64,000 nt of DNA from CAVTQY01 sp963736975. GTDB lineage: Bacteria > Pseudomonadota > Alphaproteobacteria > Acetobacterales > Acetobacteraceae. Location: positions 744,001 through 808,000 of the forward strand of contig CAVTQY010000001.1 of assembly GCA_963736975.1 (NCBI GenBank). Direction: 5' to 3'. Under the pieces are notes generated by a model, which was not told where the DNA came from, searched no databases, and saw only the letters and a program-made list of their open reading frames with translations. A program made the position numbers and the translations under genes. Shown here piece after piece: positions 44,658 through 54,276 of this stretch; position 1 is the stretch's first letter; every line of letters starts with the position of its first letter.

Positions 44658-45135
44658 TCAGCCAAACCGCTTCCATGCCGCCTGACGCGAAACAGATAGC
44701 GTCTGTCCGATTATCGCCCAACTGACCTCCCGCTCGCGGAGGATATCAACGATATCCTGCATAGCGGCGCCCACGGACTCGAATGCGCCATTGTGTCCTG
44801 CGAGGGTCTTCAGCAACTTCTCGGTGGGCGCGTTGTCGGGCAGCAGCGAACCCGGCCTTTGTGGCTTTGCCGGTTTCTTGGCAATGATCGGCAGACAGAG
44901 TTCCACGCATTCATCGCAGATGAAGACGCCGGGCCCGGCGGATGCGGCGCATGGAAAATACGAAGGCCCGCCTTCCGTGCCGCATTGAGAACTTGCAGCA
45001 TATGGGGGACACAGCCGTTGCCTCTGCAACAGCCTTGAGGCGGTCCCACACCTTGCCTCCGTCGGAGATGAAATCGTTGTACGGATCGATCACCAGCAGT
45101 GCGGTGATCTGTTTGTCGTACGACACTTGCGACAT
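44658..45135 (-). pseudogene. Chimeric remnant: isochorismatase N-terminus joined to ClpX-type zinc-finger/HTH C-terminus
   Basis: From ATG 45135 ('SYDKQITALLVIDPYNDFISDGGKVW') the sequence is an isochorismatase-family N-terminus. One base is missing near 45020; in the next frame it continues as 'GCVPHMLQVLNAARKAGLRIFHA'. Near 44945 it changes to the second half of a ClpX C4 zinc finger ('GPGVFICDECVELCLPII'), a linker and a helix-turn-helix-like end ('SWAIIGQTLSVSRQAAWKRFG'), ending at 44658. The first two zinc-ligand Cys and most of the isochorismatase are gone, so two unrelated genes were fused by deletion. Confidence 0.7.
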
Positions 45136-45648
45136 GGTCTCTTCTCCTGACTAAGCTGCTCTGTGTGCCATGAGCAAGGGTAGAATCGATCAGTCCGCTC
45201 CGGCGCGACTTCGATTGTAACCGATGATTGCAACTTCTGGCATGGCCCGTTTCCTCTCGCAACTGGGCGGCGACGCCTCGGCAACGCGCTGGAGAAGCTT
45301 GGCGAGCAGGAGAAGGGAACGGTGCATCTCGAGAGGTTATGGAGGCCCGGAACGCGTGTCTCGCGGTCACCGCGTCCCATTTGCCGCTGGATGGGTTCGA
45401 CAAGCCCACGACGGCAAGCAAAAGTAGGCTCGTCGCGAAACGCGAACTGCCAGGGGAGGGCGTTTTCACATGGTCTGCTTGGACTTTGCATCAGCGCGGA
45501 AGCCCCAGGGCACCAATAGCGCAACCCAGCGCCTCAAATGTGTTTGCAGCGCCCCAGTGTTCGAACGTCAGCCGAGGCAGGTGAAGCTCCCGACGTCACC
45601 TGCCGCACGGCCAAAATCACGCAAAGGAAGCAGCAGGCCACCGGATTT
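45136..45648. other. 513-bp spacer without a recognisable gene
   Basis: Several overlapping frames exist on both strands, but none has family-like sequence or a good ribosome binding site. The isochorismatase remnant's AGGAG lies near 45148. Together with the flanking remnants it reads as eroded accessory DNA. Confidence 0.4.
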
Positions 45649-45747
45649 TCAGCTCGGCACGGCCTTCACCGTGGCCATCAGTTGATCAAAGGGGACGAGG
45701 TTGAGCACCCGGCGGATGTTGTAGATCAAAGGGCTTTTTCGGTTCAT
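45649..45747 (-). pseudogene. Transposase C-terminal remnant
   Basis: 32 codons ending in TGA at 45649: 'PLIYNIRRVLNLVPFDQLMATVKA'. This resembles the extreme C-terminus of DDE transposases, where 'YNIRRVLN' is common. The body of the gene is missing. The family cannot be fixed from so little. Confidence 0.4.
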
Positions 45748-45771
45748 AATTCCGGTTCAGAATGCCCCCCA

Positions 45772-46300
45772 TGAAATACGGCTACGCAAGGGTATCGCCG
45801 GGCGGCAAGAGCGAGAGCGTTGAGGCGCAGGCGCGGCAACTGACTAAGGCGATGTGGGAAGGTTTTCCGTGACGTTCACGTGAGCGGGGCCAGGACCGAC
45901 CGCGCGCAGCTTCGCCGCGTGACCGCGGCCGGGCGACGTGCTGACGGTGACGCGGCTCGATCGGCTGGCCCGGTCAACCCGCGACTTGTTGAACACCTTG
46001 CCGCCATCACCGACGGGAAGGCCGGATTCCGGTCCCTAGGCGACGCACGGGCCGACACCACCAAATCGCACGGGCGGCTGATGCTGACCGTGCTAGGCGG
46101 GCCGGCGGAGTTCGAGCGCGACCTTATCCGCGGTCGCTCGGCGGAAGGCCGCGAACGGGCGAAGGCGCGCAGCGTGGAGCTTGGACACCGACCGAAACTC
46201 ACGTCGCATCAGCAGCGCGAGGCGGTCAAGCGGCGTGACAGCGGCAAGGAAACACTGGCCGACATCTCATGCAGATCAAAGAAGTTCCCTGATGCCGTTT
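45772..46300 (+). pseudogene. Small serine recombinase (resolvase/invertase), decayed
   Basis: Starts 'MKYGYARVSPGGKSESVEAQARQL' with the nucleophile Ser9. The next pieces lie in shifted frames: 'FRDVHVSGARTDRAQLRRV', 'GDVLTVTRLDRLARSTRDLLNTLA', then 'GRLMLTVLGGPAEFERDLIRGRSAEGRERAKA' and 'LGHRPKLTSHQQREAV'. At least three frame switches break it, and the helix-turn-helix end is lost. It lies directly before the AT-rich orphan gene. Confidence 0.8.
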
Positions 46301-46363
46301 CTGCGGTCCCAAGCAGGCTATATTGCAGATTCAACTATCTGGTCAGCAGGATAAGGGCGGGCG

Positions 46364-47548
46364 ATGAACATCTGGCAGAAATTTGCGGAAGGTCTTAAGT
46401 CACCCAAGCTCGGGATTGATCCCCGGTTCTCGGCGATCGATCAGCTAATGCCGTTCTGCTTCGATAATTATGACGAAATATTGGATAACATTAAAGATCG
46501 CGCTGGCCTCAAATTTCGCGTCTCGATGCATTCATCGATGTCCGATGACGAGCTAGACGATCTGACAAGGAGGCTTTTTGTGCTGTCCGATTTGATTGTA
46601 TTTTCGCCTGGTCTTGTCAAGACGTGTGCTCTATTATTTGATACACGCCTCGACGATATTGCCGGCTTGGGAGGCTGCTTTGAAGCATGTGGCTTCACGT
46701 TTCCGCCATTTGGCAGGGATATGCTGCAGAACTTTAGTTTCTTACGATGGCTTGATGCTTGGAGTCCGCTGTTTTCAACAGGGGAGCTTGCTTTCCTGCC
46801 GATCCGGGGCTCGCTAGCATCTTGGGAGTATCCCAAGCTCGGCCTGCTGTCAGAGTCGTTACATTACTCGAAATCAAAGGAGAGATTTGATGATAGTTTA
46901 AAGTGGATGCGACGAACAATTGCAAAAGACATGACGGCATCCGATTTGCTGGGGTGCTCACATGTTCTTCCTCGAGGTTTTAGTATTCCTACGGTAGTTT
47001 CTCGTATCAAGCAGGACGCACGTGCAGTTGCGCTCTTGTCATTAAAGGTTCCCACATTCGATCGCATTCAACCGACAGACCTCTTCAGAATCAAGGAGGA
47101 GGAGCGGGATTCTTTTCGGAACTTCCAAAGCTCCATTACGGCTGCCCTAGCGGAGATGCCAGAACATGTCGAAGATCCATCCGAGTTGAAGTCCAGCATT
47201 ACGAAAATTCAAAAGGACCTAATCGACGTACCAAGCGCACGCTTGGTACGGAGAATACGTCGTCTGGAGCGGTATGGGTACTACCGGTCTCTGGGCTACA
47301 CCATCGGTGCCACTACTATATTTTTGACCGGAGTCTTCGGAGGGCATCCCCTCTCGGAATTGGCTGGGGGCCTCGTCGGATCGGTGTCGTTGCTTAAGGC
47401 ATATGAGAACTTTTTGAGTGTTTTACAAGGACGCGAGGAACTGCTTGAAGACTCGGGCGCGGCATACCTCGGGCGATTGCGTCTCGGGCCGAGAGGGTCA
47501 CGACGCCCGAAGGTCAAACGCCTACACGAGAAAGACGCAGAATCGTAA
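46364..47548 (+). CDS. Orphan AT-rich gene, unknown function
   Basis: 394 residues, not recognised. Base composition is markedly more AT-rich than all neighbours, with many AT-ending codons, so it was acquired recently. The N-terminal ~270 residues look globular and mixed helical ('DDELDDLTRRLFVLSDLIVFSPGLV', 'GFTFPPFGRDML'). About 270-310 is a charged, coiled-coil-like stretch, then two hydrophobic segments ('YTIGATTIFLTGVFGG', 'ELAGGLVGSVSLLKAY'), ending in a basic tail. The C-terminal segments may be membrane hairpins. It is flanked by a decayed serine recombinase and a frameshifted gene. Confidence 0.75.
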   Translation: MNIWQKFAEGLKSPKLGIDPRFSAIDQLMPFCFDNYDEILDNIKDRAGLKFRVSMHSSMSDDELDDLTRRLFVLSDLIVFSPGLVKTCALLFDTRLDDIAGLGGCFEACGFTFPPFGRDMLQNFSFLRWLDAWSPLFSTGELAFLPIRGSLASWEYPKLGLLSESLHYSKSKERFDDSLKWMRRTIAKDMTASDLLGCSHVLPRGFSIPTVVSRIKQDARAVALLSLKVPTFDRIQPTDLFRIKEEERDSFRNFQSSITAALAEMPEHVEDPSELKSSITKIQKDLIDVPSARLVRRIRRLERYGYYRSLGYTIGATTIFLTGVFGGHPLSELAGGLVGSVSLLKAYENFLSVLQGREELLEDSGAAYLGRLRLGPRGSRRPKVKRLHEKDAES

Positions 47549-47830
47549 AACGGGCGCTTCTGAGTCCTCTGGCAGCCTTCTGGTACTCTGCCGAAAAAGT
47601 TCGGCATGTCTCGCCTACTGGTCCAACCTGTGCAGCCAGCTGTGATGGTGCCATAAATTGTAGGACCGCCGGCTGTTCACCAGCAGCATCCACCCTCGCT
47701 CTGCTCGACCCGCAAGCGGGTTGTACGGCGCACTGCGCAGCCTCGGCTCGCTCATCCGAAATGAAAACTTGACACATCCACTAACTGCATGTTAGAAGAA
47801 GCGGCCTTCGCTGCGCAGGACCGCCGCATC

Positions 47831-48410
47831 ATGACCCAGCCCGCCACCCCAGAACTCGATTCCGCCGTCATCGAGCATTTCGTCCAGACCATCATGGACG
47901 GCGTCCCCCCGCGCGGCGGCGAGTCCGAACACGACCGCGCCACCCGACGCAAAGTCGCCCGCCTCGCCCTGCTCGACGCCAAGCCCGCCAACACCATGCA
48001 GGCCCTGCTCGCCGCCCACGCCATCACCATGCATTTCGCCGCCATGGACGCATTGCGCCGAGCCGCCCGACGTGCCCGACGCAATCGTCGCCCGCCACCG
48101 CTCCAACGCCGCCACCCTCTCGCGCACCATGCAGACGGCCTTGCGCAAGCTCCACGACCTGCAAGCCCCGCCCAAGGAACCAACCGTCCGCAAAACCTCA
48201 GGCCGCCCCCCGGCCGAAGCGCATCCCGCCAAGGCTGAACCCGCTCCCTCAGTCCCCGGATCCCGTATCCCCCGCGCCGCCTGGCAGTGCCCGGACAAAC
48301 TCTGGGACAAGATGACCATGGAGGAGCGCCGCATCGCCTTCGGCTATCGCTACGACCCCGTTACCGACAGCGTGCCCCCGATCGAAAACGAAGCAGGCAA
48401 GAAAGCCTGA
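47831..48410 (+). pseudogene. Small hypothetical protein, frameshifted
   Basis: From ATG 47831 the frame gives 'AVIEHFVQTIMDGVPPRGGESE' and 'LLAAHAITMHFAAMDALRRA'. Near 48065 it should switch frame to 'PDAIVARHRSNAATLSRTM' and run to 'RRIAFGYRYDP'. The pattern resembles Acetobacteraceae hypothetical proteins that pair a ~100-residue helical domain with a Pro/Lys-rich tail. Function unknown. The 282 bases before it, after the AT-rich gene, hold no recognisable feature. Confidence 0.6.
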
Positions 48411-48539
48411 CCACAGCGACACCGAGGCAAGGAGAAACACAGAACCCTCTGCGCAAAGCGCAAAATGTCCCTCCTTGTCTTCTCTGTGTCCCCGTGTCTC
48501 TGTGGTTGATCTTACTTTCTTCCAACCGCCGCTACCGCC

Positions 48540-50096
48540 TCAGCGTCGCGCGCGGCTGCCGGGCAGCGCGCCAGGCCGACCGAACAGGAACCCCTGCCCG
48601 TAATGCACGCCGAGCGAGGCCATCAGCGCCGCCTGTTCTTCCGTCTCGATCATTTCGGCAATCACCCGGGCCCCCACCGACCGCGCCAGGTCCACCATCA
48701 CCGTCACAAAACTTCGGTCGCGCGGATCGACGGCCGCGCCGCGTACATAGGCGCCATCGATCTTGACGAAATCCACTTTCAACCCGCGAAGGTAACGAAA
48801 TGCGGCGGCTCCGGCGCCGAAATCATCGATGCAGGTACGGATACCCGTCGCCCGCAACCCAGCCAGGGTTGCCGCGGCCGCCGGCAAATCCGAGATCTCC
48901 GCGGTCTCCGTCAGCTCCACCAGTAGCCGGCCGCCGAGCCCGTCCGCCAGCCCCGCCAAGCCTTCGCGGAACCCGGGCGCTTCCATCGAAAGCCCCGACA
49001 CATTGACCGCCACCAACGCCTCGGGCGCACGGCTCATGGCTGCCCTCGCCGCCGACAACACGGCGCAGTCGAGGTCCTGCGCCAAGCCGACCGCCTCGCA
49101 CAGCGTCACAAAATCCTGCGGTGTGCGCGCCGGACTGCTCGGCGTCAGGATCGGCCGGATCAGCGCCTCGAAATGGTGTGGTCGCCGATCCGCCAGCGAC
49201 ACCACTGGCTGGAACGCCAGCTCGAACCGGGCTTTCGCTATGGTGTCGCGCAGCGCCTCCCGGCGACTGCGGGCACGCGCGAGGAAGGCGCCGACGCCTT
49301 CGGCAAAACCGGCGCTGCGCGTGGCCGCCGCACCGTTGGCGGCGAAGCCGCCGAGGGCCAGGCGAAGCGCTCGGACAGTTTCCGGCAGGGTCACGCCCGC
49401 TTCGGACAAAGCGAGCGCCTGGCGTTGCAGCCCCGCTTTGCCGCTCGGCCCGAGACATGCTGCCAACAGCTCGGCCACCGCCGCGAGGTCGAGTTCCGGC
49501 TGGCCAAGCACGCCATAGCGTCCGGGCCCCAGCTCGCCAATCAGCGCGGCCGGGCCGCCGATCTCGCCGACCGCTTTTTCCAGAACCACACGCGCGGCGC
49601 GCGGGTCGGTGCCCTCCGGGCCAGGCAACTCGATCAGGCCGAGCGATCCCGGCTGGCCGGCGCGCACCCGCGCCTCCAGCTCACGCTGGAACGTCACCGG
49701 ATCCTGCACACCGGTTTTCGGCGAAGGCGGCAATGCGGGAAGCGGGCCGAGCGTCAGGCAGAGACGCGGCTCCGGCCCGGGCAGCGCAAGCCCCGCCAGC
49801 ATGCACGAGGACAGCGAGGCATCGGCGAGCCGGATGGTCACCGGGGGCAGCCGGCCGCGTGCGGCCAGCATGGCGATGGCGCAGGCCAAGGCGGCGTGAT
49901 CGGCAGGTGCGATCAGCTCCGCCAGTGCGCACCCCACAAATCGTTCAGCCTCAGCACCGAAGCGCGCGGCGAAAGCGCCGGCCGCCCAGGCGATTTTTCC
50001 GTCCGGTCCGGTTTCGATCAGCAGATCCGACGCGGCAAAGGCGAACGCGAGCAGACGCTCACGGCCGGGTGCAGGAACGTGGTGCAAAGAATCCAT
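48540..50096 (-). CDS. PAS-EAL cyclic-di-GMP phosphodiesterase
   Basis: 518 residues. A PAS-like sensor (about 15-110, 'FAASDLLIETGPDGKIAWAAGA') is followed by a degenerate middle region and a C-terminal EAL domain from ~275. The catalytic set appears whole: 'FEALIRP', Asn in 'VNVSG', Glu in 'VELTETAEI', Asp-Asp in 'CIDDFGAG', Lys in 'DFVKIDGA', Glu in 'AEMIETEEQ' and Gln in 'YGQGFLFGRP'. No GGDEF domain is seen. It should hydrolyse c-di-GMP and so favour motility over biofilm. It stands alone. Confidence 0.92.
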   Translation of the reverse strand: MDSLHHVPAPGRERLLAFAFAASDLLIETGPDGKIAWAAGAFAARFGAEAERFVGCALAELIAPADHAALACAIAMLAARGRLPPVTIRLADASLSSCMLAGLALPGPEPRLCLTLGPLPALPPSPKTGVQDPVTFQRELEARVRAGQPGSLGLIELPGPEGTDPRAARVVLEKAVGEIGGPAALIGELGPGRYGVLGQPELDLAAVAELLAACLGPSGKAGLQRQALALSEAGVTLPETVRALRLALGGFAANGAAATRSAGFAEGVGAFLARARSRREALRDTIAKARFELAFQPVVSLADRRPHHFEALIRPILTPSSPARTPQDFVTLCEAVGLAQDLDCAVLSAARAAMSRAPEALVAVNVSGLSMEAPGFREGLAGLADGLGGRLLVELTETAEISDLPAAAATLAGLRATGIRTCIDDFGAGAAAFRYLRGLKVDFVKIDGAYVRGAAVDPRDRSFVTVMVDLARSVGARVIAEMIETEEQAALMASLGVHYGQGFLFGRPGALPGSRARR

Positions 50097-50417
50097 GCAA
50101 CCGGGTGTCGATTCGCGACGAGGAGCGACAGTTTTTGACCAGCAACGCTAAGGAAGAATGAATCTTGTTCACCGCATGCACGCGGACCCCGACTACCCTG
50201 ACGGTTGAGCTAAAGCCTATCTCCTGCGCAAGCAGACGCTTTGCCAATCGTTTCATACCACCAAATCCCATCAAGTCACGAAATCGGGAGGTCCGTGAAA
50301 TTTAGCTTGCATCTTTGTATTGATGTGTGTTAATCACCAACGAAAATAGCGGGCAACCCCTCGGTCCCGCCGAGCCGTTGCTGGCAATTCGCATAAAAGG
50401 TAATAGGGGAGGAAGCC
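50097..50417. other. Divergent spacer, AT-richer
   Basis: 321 bases between the divergent EAL and PEP-CTERM genes. No coding frame is convincing. Around 50290-50330 the DNA is AT-rich, suiting a promoter for the PEP-CTERM gene, and GGGGAGG lies 5 bases before its ATG. No clear -35/-10 pair could be fixed. Confidence 0.4.
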
Positions 50418-51200
50418 ATGATCGCATCCGTCGTTGGTTGCATGCGTATGGCACGGGTCGGCTTTTGCTCCTCAATCCTGGCCATGGTGATTGCCTGGCC
50501 GGCCCTGGCGATCCCGATCAATCACACCCCAAAGCTGCCGATTATCAGTTTCACTAACACCACCTTTCTTGAGACCGACACTGGTAGCGTCTCATTCACG
50601 GTCATGAATAACGTCGGCGTGTCGCTGATCTTGGACTATGCACTGGCGATCATCGTGCCGGTGAGCGGGGGGCTCGACGATATAGCGAACTTTACCGGGG
50701 TCACTGCGAACACAGAGATTGCCCCGGGCAAGCCCGACACGTTTACTTACGGGCTCAACGATCCCAACGGCGATGTCACCGACCCCGATCCCGGAAAGAA
50801 CCTGGTCTTCTTCTGGGTCGAGTTTGCTGACGCCAAAGGCTGCGGCCCGAACCCGACCCCGACAATCACCGTGAACAAACTGGGCACTTTTGTCTTCCCC
50901 GCCCCCAAGTGCACCCCGCCTCACGTCCTGGATCCGACAGTGCTGGCAGCACTGACGGCATGCTTCAACAATCCTGCTCCCACCGTGGCCGGTTGTCAGC
51001 CGAAGGGCGCGCTGTACACGATGTACGCGGACGGAAAGCCGCTCAAGACCTACTCGCCACCGCTTCGGATCGGCCAGTTCCCGGCTGTGGCGACTGCCCA
51101 TGTAACCGATATGCCCGAGCCTGCTGGCATTTCCCTGCTCGTTACGGGAGTGCTCGGCGTGTTTGCTGCGGCCCGTCGCCGCAGCCCACGGGCCACGTAA
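50418..51200 (+). CDS. PEP-CTERM exported protein
   Basis: 260 residues from ATG 50418. It has a signal peptide (about 10-32, 'GFCSSILAMVIAWPALA'), then a beta-rich secreted domain ('SVSFTVMNNVGVSLILDYALAIIV'). The C-terminus is a sorting signal: 'MPEPAGISLLVTGVLGVFAAARRR', i.e. PEP, a hydrophobic helix and an Arg cluster. Such proteins are cut by an exosortase and placed in the outer envelope or biofilm matrix. No exosortase is in the window. Function of the domain unknown. Confidence 0.8.
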   Translation: MIASVVGCMRMARVGFCSSILAMVIAWPALAIPINHTPKLPIISFTNTTFLETDTGSVSFTVMNNVGVSLILDYALAIIVPVSGGLDDIANFTGVTANTEIAPGKPDTFTYGLNDPNGDVTDPDPGKNLVFFWVEFADAKGCGPNPTPTITVNKLGTFVFPAPKCTPPHVLDPTVLAALTACFNNPAPTVAGCQPKGALYTMYADGKPLKTYSPPLRIGQFPAVATAHVTDMPEPAGISLLVTGVLGVFAAARRRSPRAT

Positions 51201-51202
51201 CA

Positions 51203-51415
51203 TCAAAATCCCCAGTTTGGCCGTGGCGCGTTGCCGCTGCACAGGTTGCGATAACGCGCCAGAGCCAGTAGCGGGAAATACAGCCGATAGCCGTGGTAGC
51301 GCAGATAAAAGACCCGAGGGAAACCAACCGCCGTGTATGGCAGCTCGGTCCATTCGCCATCGGGGCGTTCTGTCGCCAGCAGGTACTCGATGCGGGCGAC
51401 CGCCGGATGGTCCAC
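51203..51415 (-). pseudogene. Detached squalene-hopene cyclase C-terminus (partial copy)
   Basis: 70 residues, from 'DHPAVARIEYLLATERPDGEWTEL' to 'SGNAPRPNWGF', align with the last ~71 residues of the shc gene at 54225, one codon shorter. By hand I count about 35 mismatches in roughly 200 aligned bases, many silent. Upstream of ~51424 the similarity stops. It lies in the same orientation as shc and 3 bases after the first PEP-CTERM gene. It cannot function alone. Confidence 0.9.
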
Positions 51416-51687
51416 CGCACCGGCTTTCTACTTCCCGGCGCGCTCAGCGACTTCGCGATGACTTCGCGCGAATTGCCATAACGGGCCTTATCCGACAATC
51501 GAGAGGGGAGGCGGACTACGGAGACACAAGATACTAAAATTACAATGGCGCCCGCGACATGTGGGGCTTATCGTTTTCCGTCATCGAATTCGCACCGGGC
51601 GCCGCCGTCGAGCGGTACGAAAACAATGGGGGTCACCCCTTCGTCTCCGAGACTAGGGGCACCCCCCAATCGGGGGAAATTGCCGTT

Positions 51688-52584
51688 ATGCGTATCACCC
51701 TATCATTGTGGATTGCGTCCGCGCTAGCCGTGGCGGTCGCATCAGCGCCCGCTCGGGCCTACCCCGTCTTGGCCGACAACGCCTTCAGCGTCGTCCAAGC
51801 CGGTGGCGCAAATTACGTGGCGGCCGTCGGACCTGTCGCATGCGGCGCCGGGATGTGCATCACCACCCTAAAACCGGCTATAGTGACAGATTTGGGTGCC
51901 ATGACTGCGAAGAACACCGCAAACTTGGCGGCCGATCTCGCCGCCGAGCGGGCCGGTTTCTCCATCGCCGATCTGGGCGCTCAACTCGATATCAATTTCG
52001 TAATCACCCAGTACAAGGCCTTTCAGAACGGAACCACAGCTGGTGGCATCTTGGAGGTGGATTTTTCCAATCCCAGACATACCGTCCTGCCGGCCGACCT
52101 GCACTGGGTGCAAATCGTCATCGACAACTACAACACAACCGGGGTCAATGGCGCCGACCTGAACGCCGCAAAGGGTCCAGGAAAGCCAGAGAACGTGGTG
52201 GACGCACCCAACGCGCCCAAGTCGCCCTACTACGATGTTTCGTCCCTTGCCGCTACGCCCCCCTTTAACACAAACCCACCGCACTTCGAGGACATGTCAA
52301 GCCGGCCTGATCCGACCGCCGCAAATCCCGAAATAGATTGGGCCGCCACGCTGTTTCTGGTCTCCGATCCGGGCACTGGCAAAATGACGGTCTATGACGC
52401 CGTCGAATGGGGCTGGGTGGCAGACTATGTTTGCAGACCAGCTCCGGGTACGAATCAATGCTCGATCCCGGAACCTCCGAGCTGGATGATGTTGCTAGTG
52501 GGCATCGGCGCGACCGGGGTGATCTGGCGGCGTGGGCGTCAGCGGCTCGGGTCTCCCCAGATCGCACGAAACGTGACGGCGTGA
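51688..52584 (+). CDS. PEP-CTERM exported protein
   Basis: 298 residues from ATG 51688. A signal peptide ('ITLSLWIASALAVAVASAPARA') is followed by a ~245-residue extracellular domain of unknown type, then the sorting tail 'IPEPPSWMMLLVGIGATGVIWRRGRQR'. The frame is open 43 codons further up, but the signal peptide fixes the start. GGGGGA lies 11 bases upstream. It is coupled to the next gene by a GTGA overlap. It lies between the two shc 3' repeats. Confidence 0.8.
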   Translation: MRITLSLWIASALAVAVASAPARAYPVLADNAFSVVQAGGANYVAAVGPVACGAGMCITTLKPAIVTDLGAMTAKNTANLAADLAAERAGFSIADLGAQLDINFVITQYKAFQNGTTAGGILEVDFSNPRHTVLPADLHWVQIVIDNYNTTGVNGADLNAAKGPGKPENVVDAPNAPKSPYYDVSSLAATPPFNTNPPHFEDMSSRPDPTAANPEIDWAATLFLVSDPGTGKMTVYDAVEWGWVADYVCRPAPGTNQCSIPEPPSWMMLLVGIGATGVIWRRGRQRLGSPQIARNVTA

Positions 52585-53144
52585 TCTTCCGGTTCCGTCG
52601 TCACGCCGTGCTCTGGTTGACCGCGCTTGCCCTGATCGGGGCGTGTGTCCCGCCGGCGATCGCCGAGGCGCAGGGCCTAGCCGCCACGATTCGGTTCCCG
52701 CCGCGCCTCCTGTCGGCTCCGCTTCGACTGACCGTCCGGATCACCAACCATACGGGGCGGCCTGTGCGGATCGGGACCAACCTCTCGGTACGGCCCGAGG
52801 TGCTAGACGCCGCCGGGCGGATCGTTCCTTTCGAAGGCGGCACCAACATGGCGCGCATTCCGCGACCCTTGGACTTCGAGGTTGCCGCGCCGGGCGCATC
52901 GGTGATCATCCCCGTGACGGGTGTCCTGCGGCTGAGCGCGACTGGGCTTGAGTGGCGTGGCGGCGACGGGCTGGCCGGAATTTGGCAACTAACTCCCTCT
53001 GCGGGGCCCTGGCGCCTGCGGTTCAGGTACAAGGCCTTCGCTGCGGATGCTGCCGGTCCCCTGCCGCCCCCTGAGGTCTGGCCCGGCGAAGCGGTGACAG
53101 GATCATCCGTGGCGCTGGGCTTGCCAGCCGCGCGCTCCCGGTGA
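52581..53144 (+). CDS. Secreted beta-rich protein of unknown function
   Basis: 187 residues from GTG 52581, overlapping the stop of the PEP-CTERM gene (GTGA). The signal peptide is 'HAVLWLTALALIGACVPPAIA'. The mature part ('LRLTVRITNHTGRPVRIGTNLSVRPEVLDAAG', 'PGASVIIPVTGVLRL') looks like an Ig-like beta sandwich. No sorting tail. Coupling implies that it works with the PEP-CTERM protein. No family recognised. Confidence 0.7.
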   Translation: MIFRFRRHAVLWLTALALIGACVPPAIAEAQGLAATIRFPPRLLSAPLRLTVRITNHTGRPVRIGTNLSVRPEVLDAAGRIVPFEGGTNMARIPRPLDFEVAAPGASVIIPVTGVLRLSATGLEWRGGDGLAGIWQLTPSAGPWRLRFRYKAFAADAAGPLPPPEVWPGEAVTGSSVALGLPAARSR

Positions 53145-53242
53145 AGCGAGGAGAGAGGCGCGCTCATCAAGCGTTGCCCTACCGCCGGCCGCAGTGCCCA
53201 TCCTGGTCACTTGCGATCAATGGGTTACATGGCCCGTAAGAT

Positions 53243-53829
53243 ATGTCCGAAAAGAACCCGCAAAATCGCCGCCTCGGCTATGCCCGCGTCAGCACCCAGG
53301 GGCAGACCCTCAACGCGCAGCTTGAGCAGCTACGCGAGGCCGGATGCACCAAGATTTCCGCGAGAAGGTCACGGGCGCGCAGGCCGACCTGCGCGAACTG
53401 CTGAAGATGCTGAAGGCCCTCGCCTCCGGCGATGTGGTGACGGTCACGCGCATCGACCGGCTGGCGCGCTCGACCTTCGATCTGTTTCGCCATCGTCAAG
53501 CAGATCGTGGACGTCGAGGCGCAATTCCGGTCACTGGCGGAGCCGGGGCGCCGACACCGGCACCAGCACCGGCCGTTTGATGGATTGCCGTTCTCGGCGG
53601 GCTGGCGGACATGGAGCGCGACCTGATCCGCGCCCGCACGGCGGAAGGCCGGAACCGGGCGAAGGCGCGCGGGCAACACATGGGCCGCCCGCCGAAGCAG
53701 CAGAAAGAAGCACGGCGGCGGCGGGCCGAGGGCGCGACGCTCAAGGAACTTGCCAAGAGCTACAACGTCGGCAGCGCGACGATTTCGAGGCTCAGGATGA
53801 AGGAATCGTGTGATGCGGCTGAATGGTAA
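53243..53829 (+). pseudogene. Small serine recombinase (invertase/resolvase), decayed
   Basis: From ATG 53243 'RRLGYARVSTQGQTLNAQLEQL' carries the nucleophile Ser17. Further parts in shifted frames are 'REKVTGAQADLRELLKML', 'GDVVTVTRIDRLARSTFDLF', 'IVKQIVDVEAQFRSLAEP', 'GLADMERDLIRARTAEGRNRAKA', and a full helix-turn-helix 'LKELAKSYNVGSATISRL'. Four or so single-base switches separate them. All domains remain recognisable, so decay is recent or partly a sequencing effect. It is similar to the remnant at 45772. Confidence 0.85.
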
Positions 53830-54276
53830 ACCAGTTAGGTGGCGTCGGCACCGCGTGCCCGAAGACCGGAGTGACAGAATGGGACTGCCTGACCCTGAAC
53901 AAGTCGGCAGTACGCGACTTGACCTTCATCCTCGATTTCAGATCCGATCCTGTCGACCCGCCCGATGATGCTGAGCTCAGGAACTTCGAAAGTTGGGCCA
54001 ATTGACGTAACGATCAAATCGGCGGCGGAATGCGTACCAAAGAAGCCGCTCGGTTCCATCACTGACGTATCGCCGTCTTGTTGTGTCTGCCCCGAGCCGG
54101 CAAGTATCATGATGCTTGTGATTGGTATCTCCGGTCTCACGTCGGTCCGGCGACAGATTAGGCGCGCGACAAGGGTCGGGCGGCCTTCGCAGCTTGAGCG
54201 TCGGCCAAACCTCAGACGCTTGCGTCAGAATCCCCAGCTCGGCTGCCGCGCGTTGCCGCTGCGCAGATTTTGGTAG
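53823..54276 (+). pseudogene. PEP-CTERM protein remnant
   Basis: The first frame ends '...AVRDLTFILDFRSDPVDPPDDAELRNFE', and after a one-base shift near 53990 it goes on 'VGPIDVTIKSAAEC' to the tail 'CPEPASIMMLVIGISGLTSVRR'. The N-terminus with a signal peptide is missing, as if cut by the recombinase region. No stop follows the Arg cluster, and the frame runs on into the 3' end of shc on the other strand until 54276. Confidence 0.55.
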
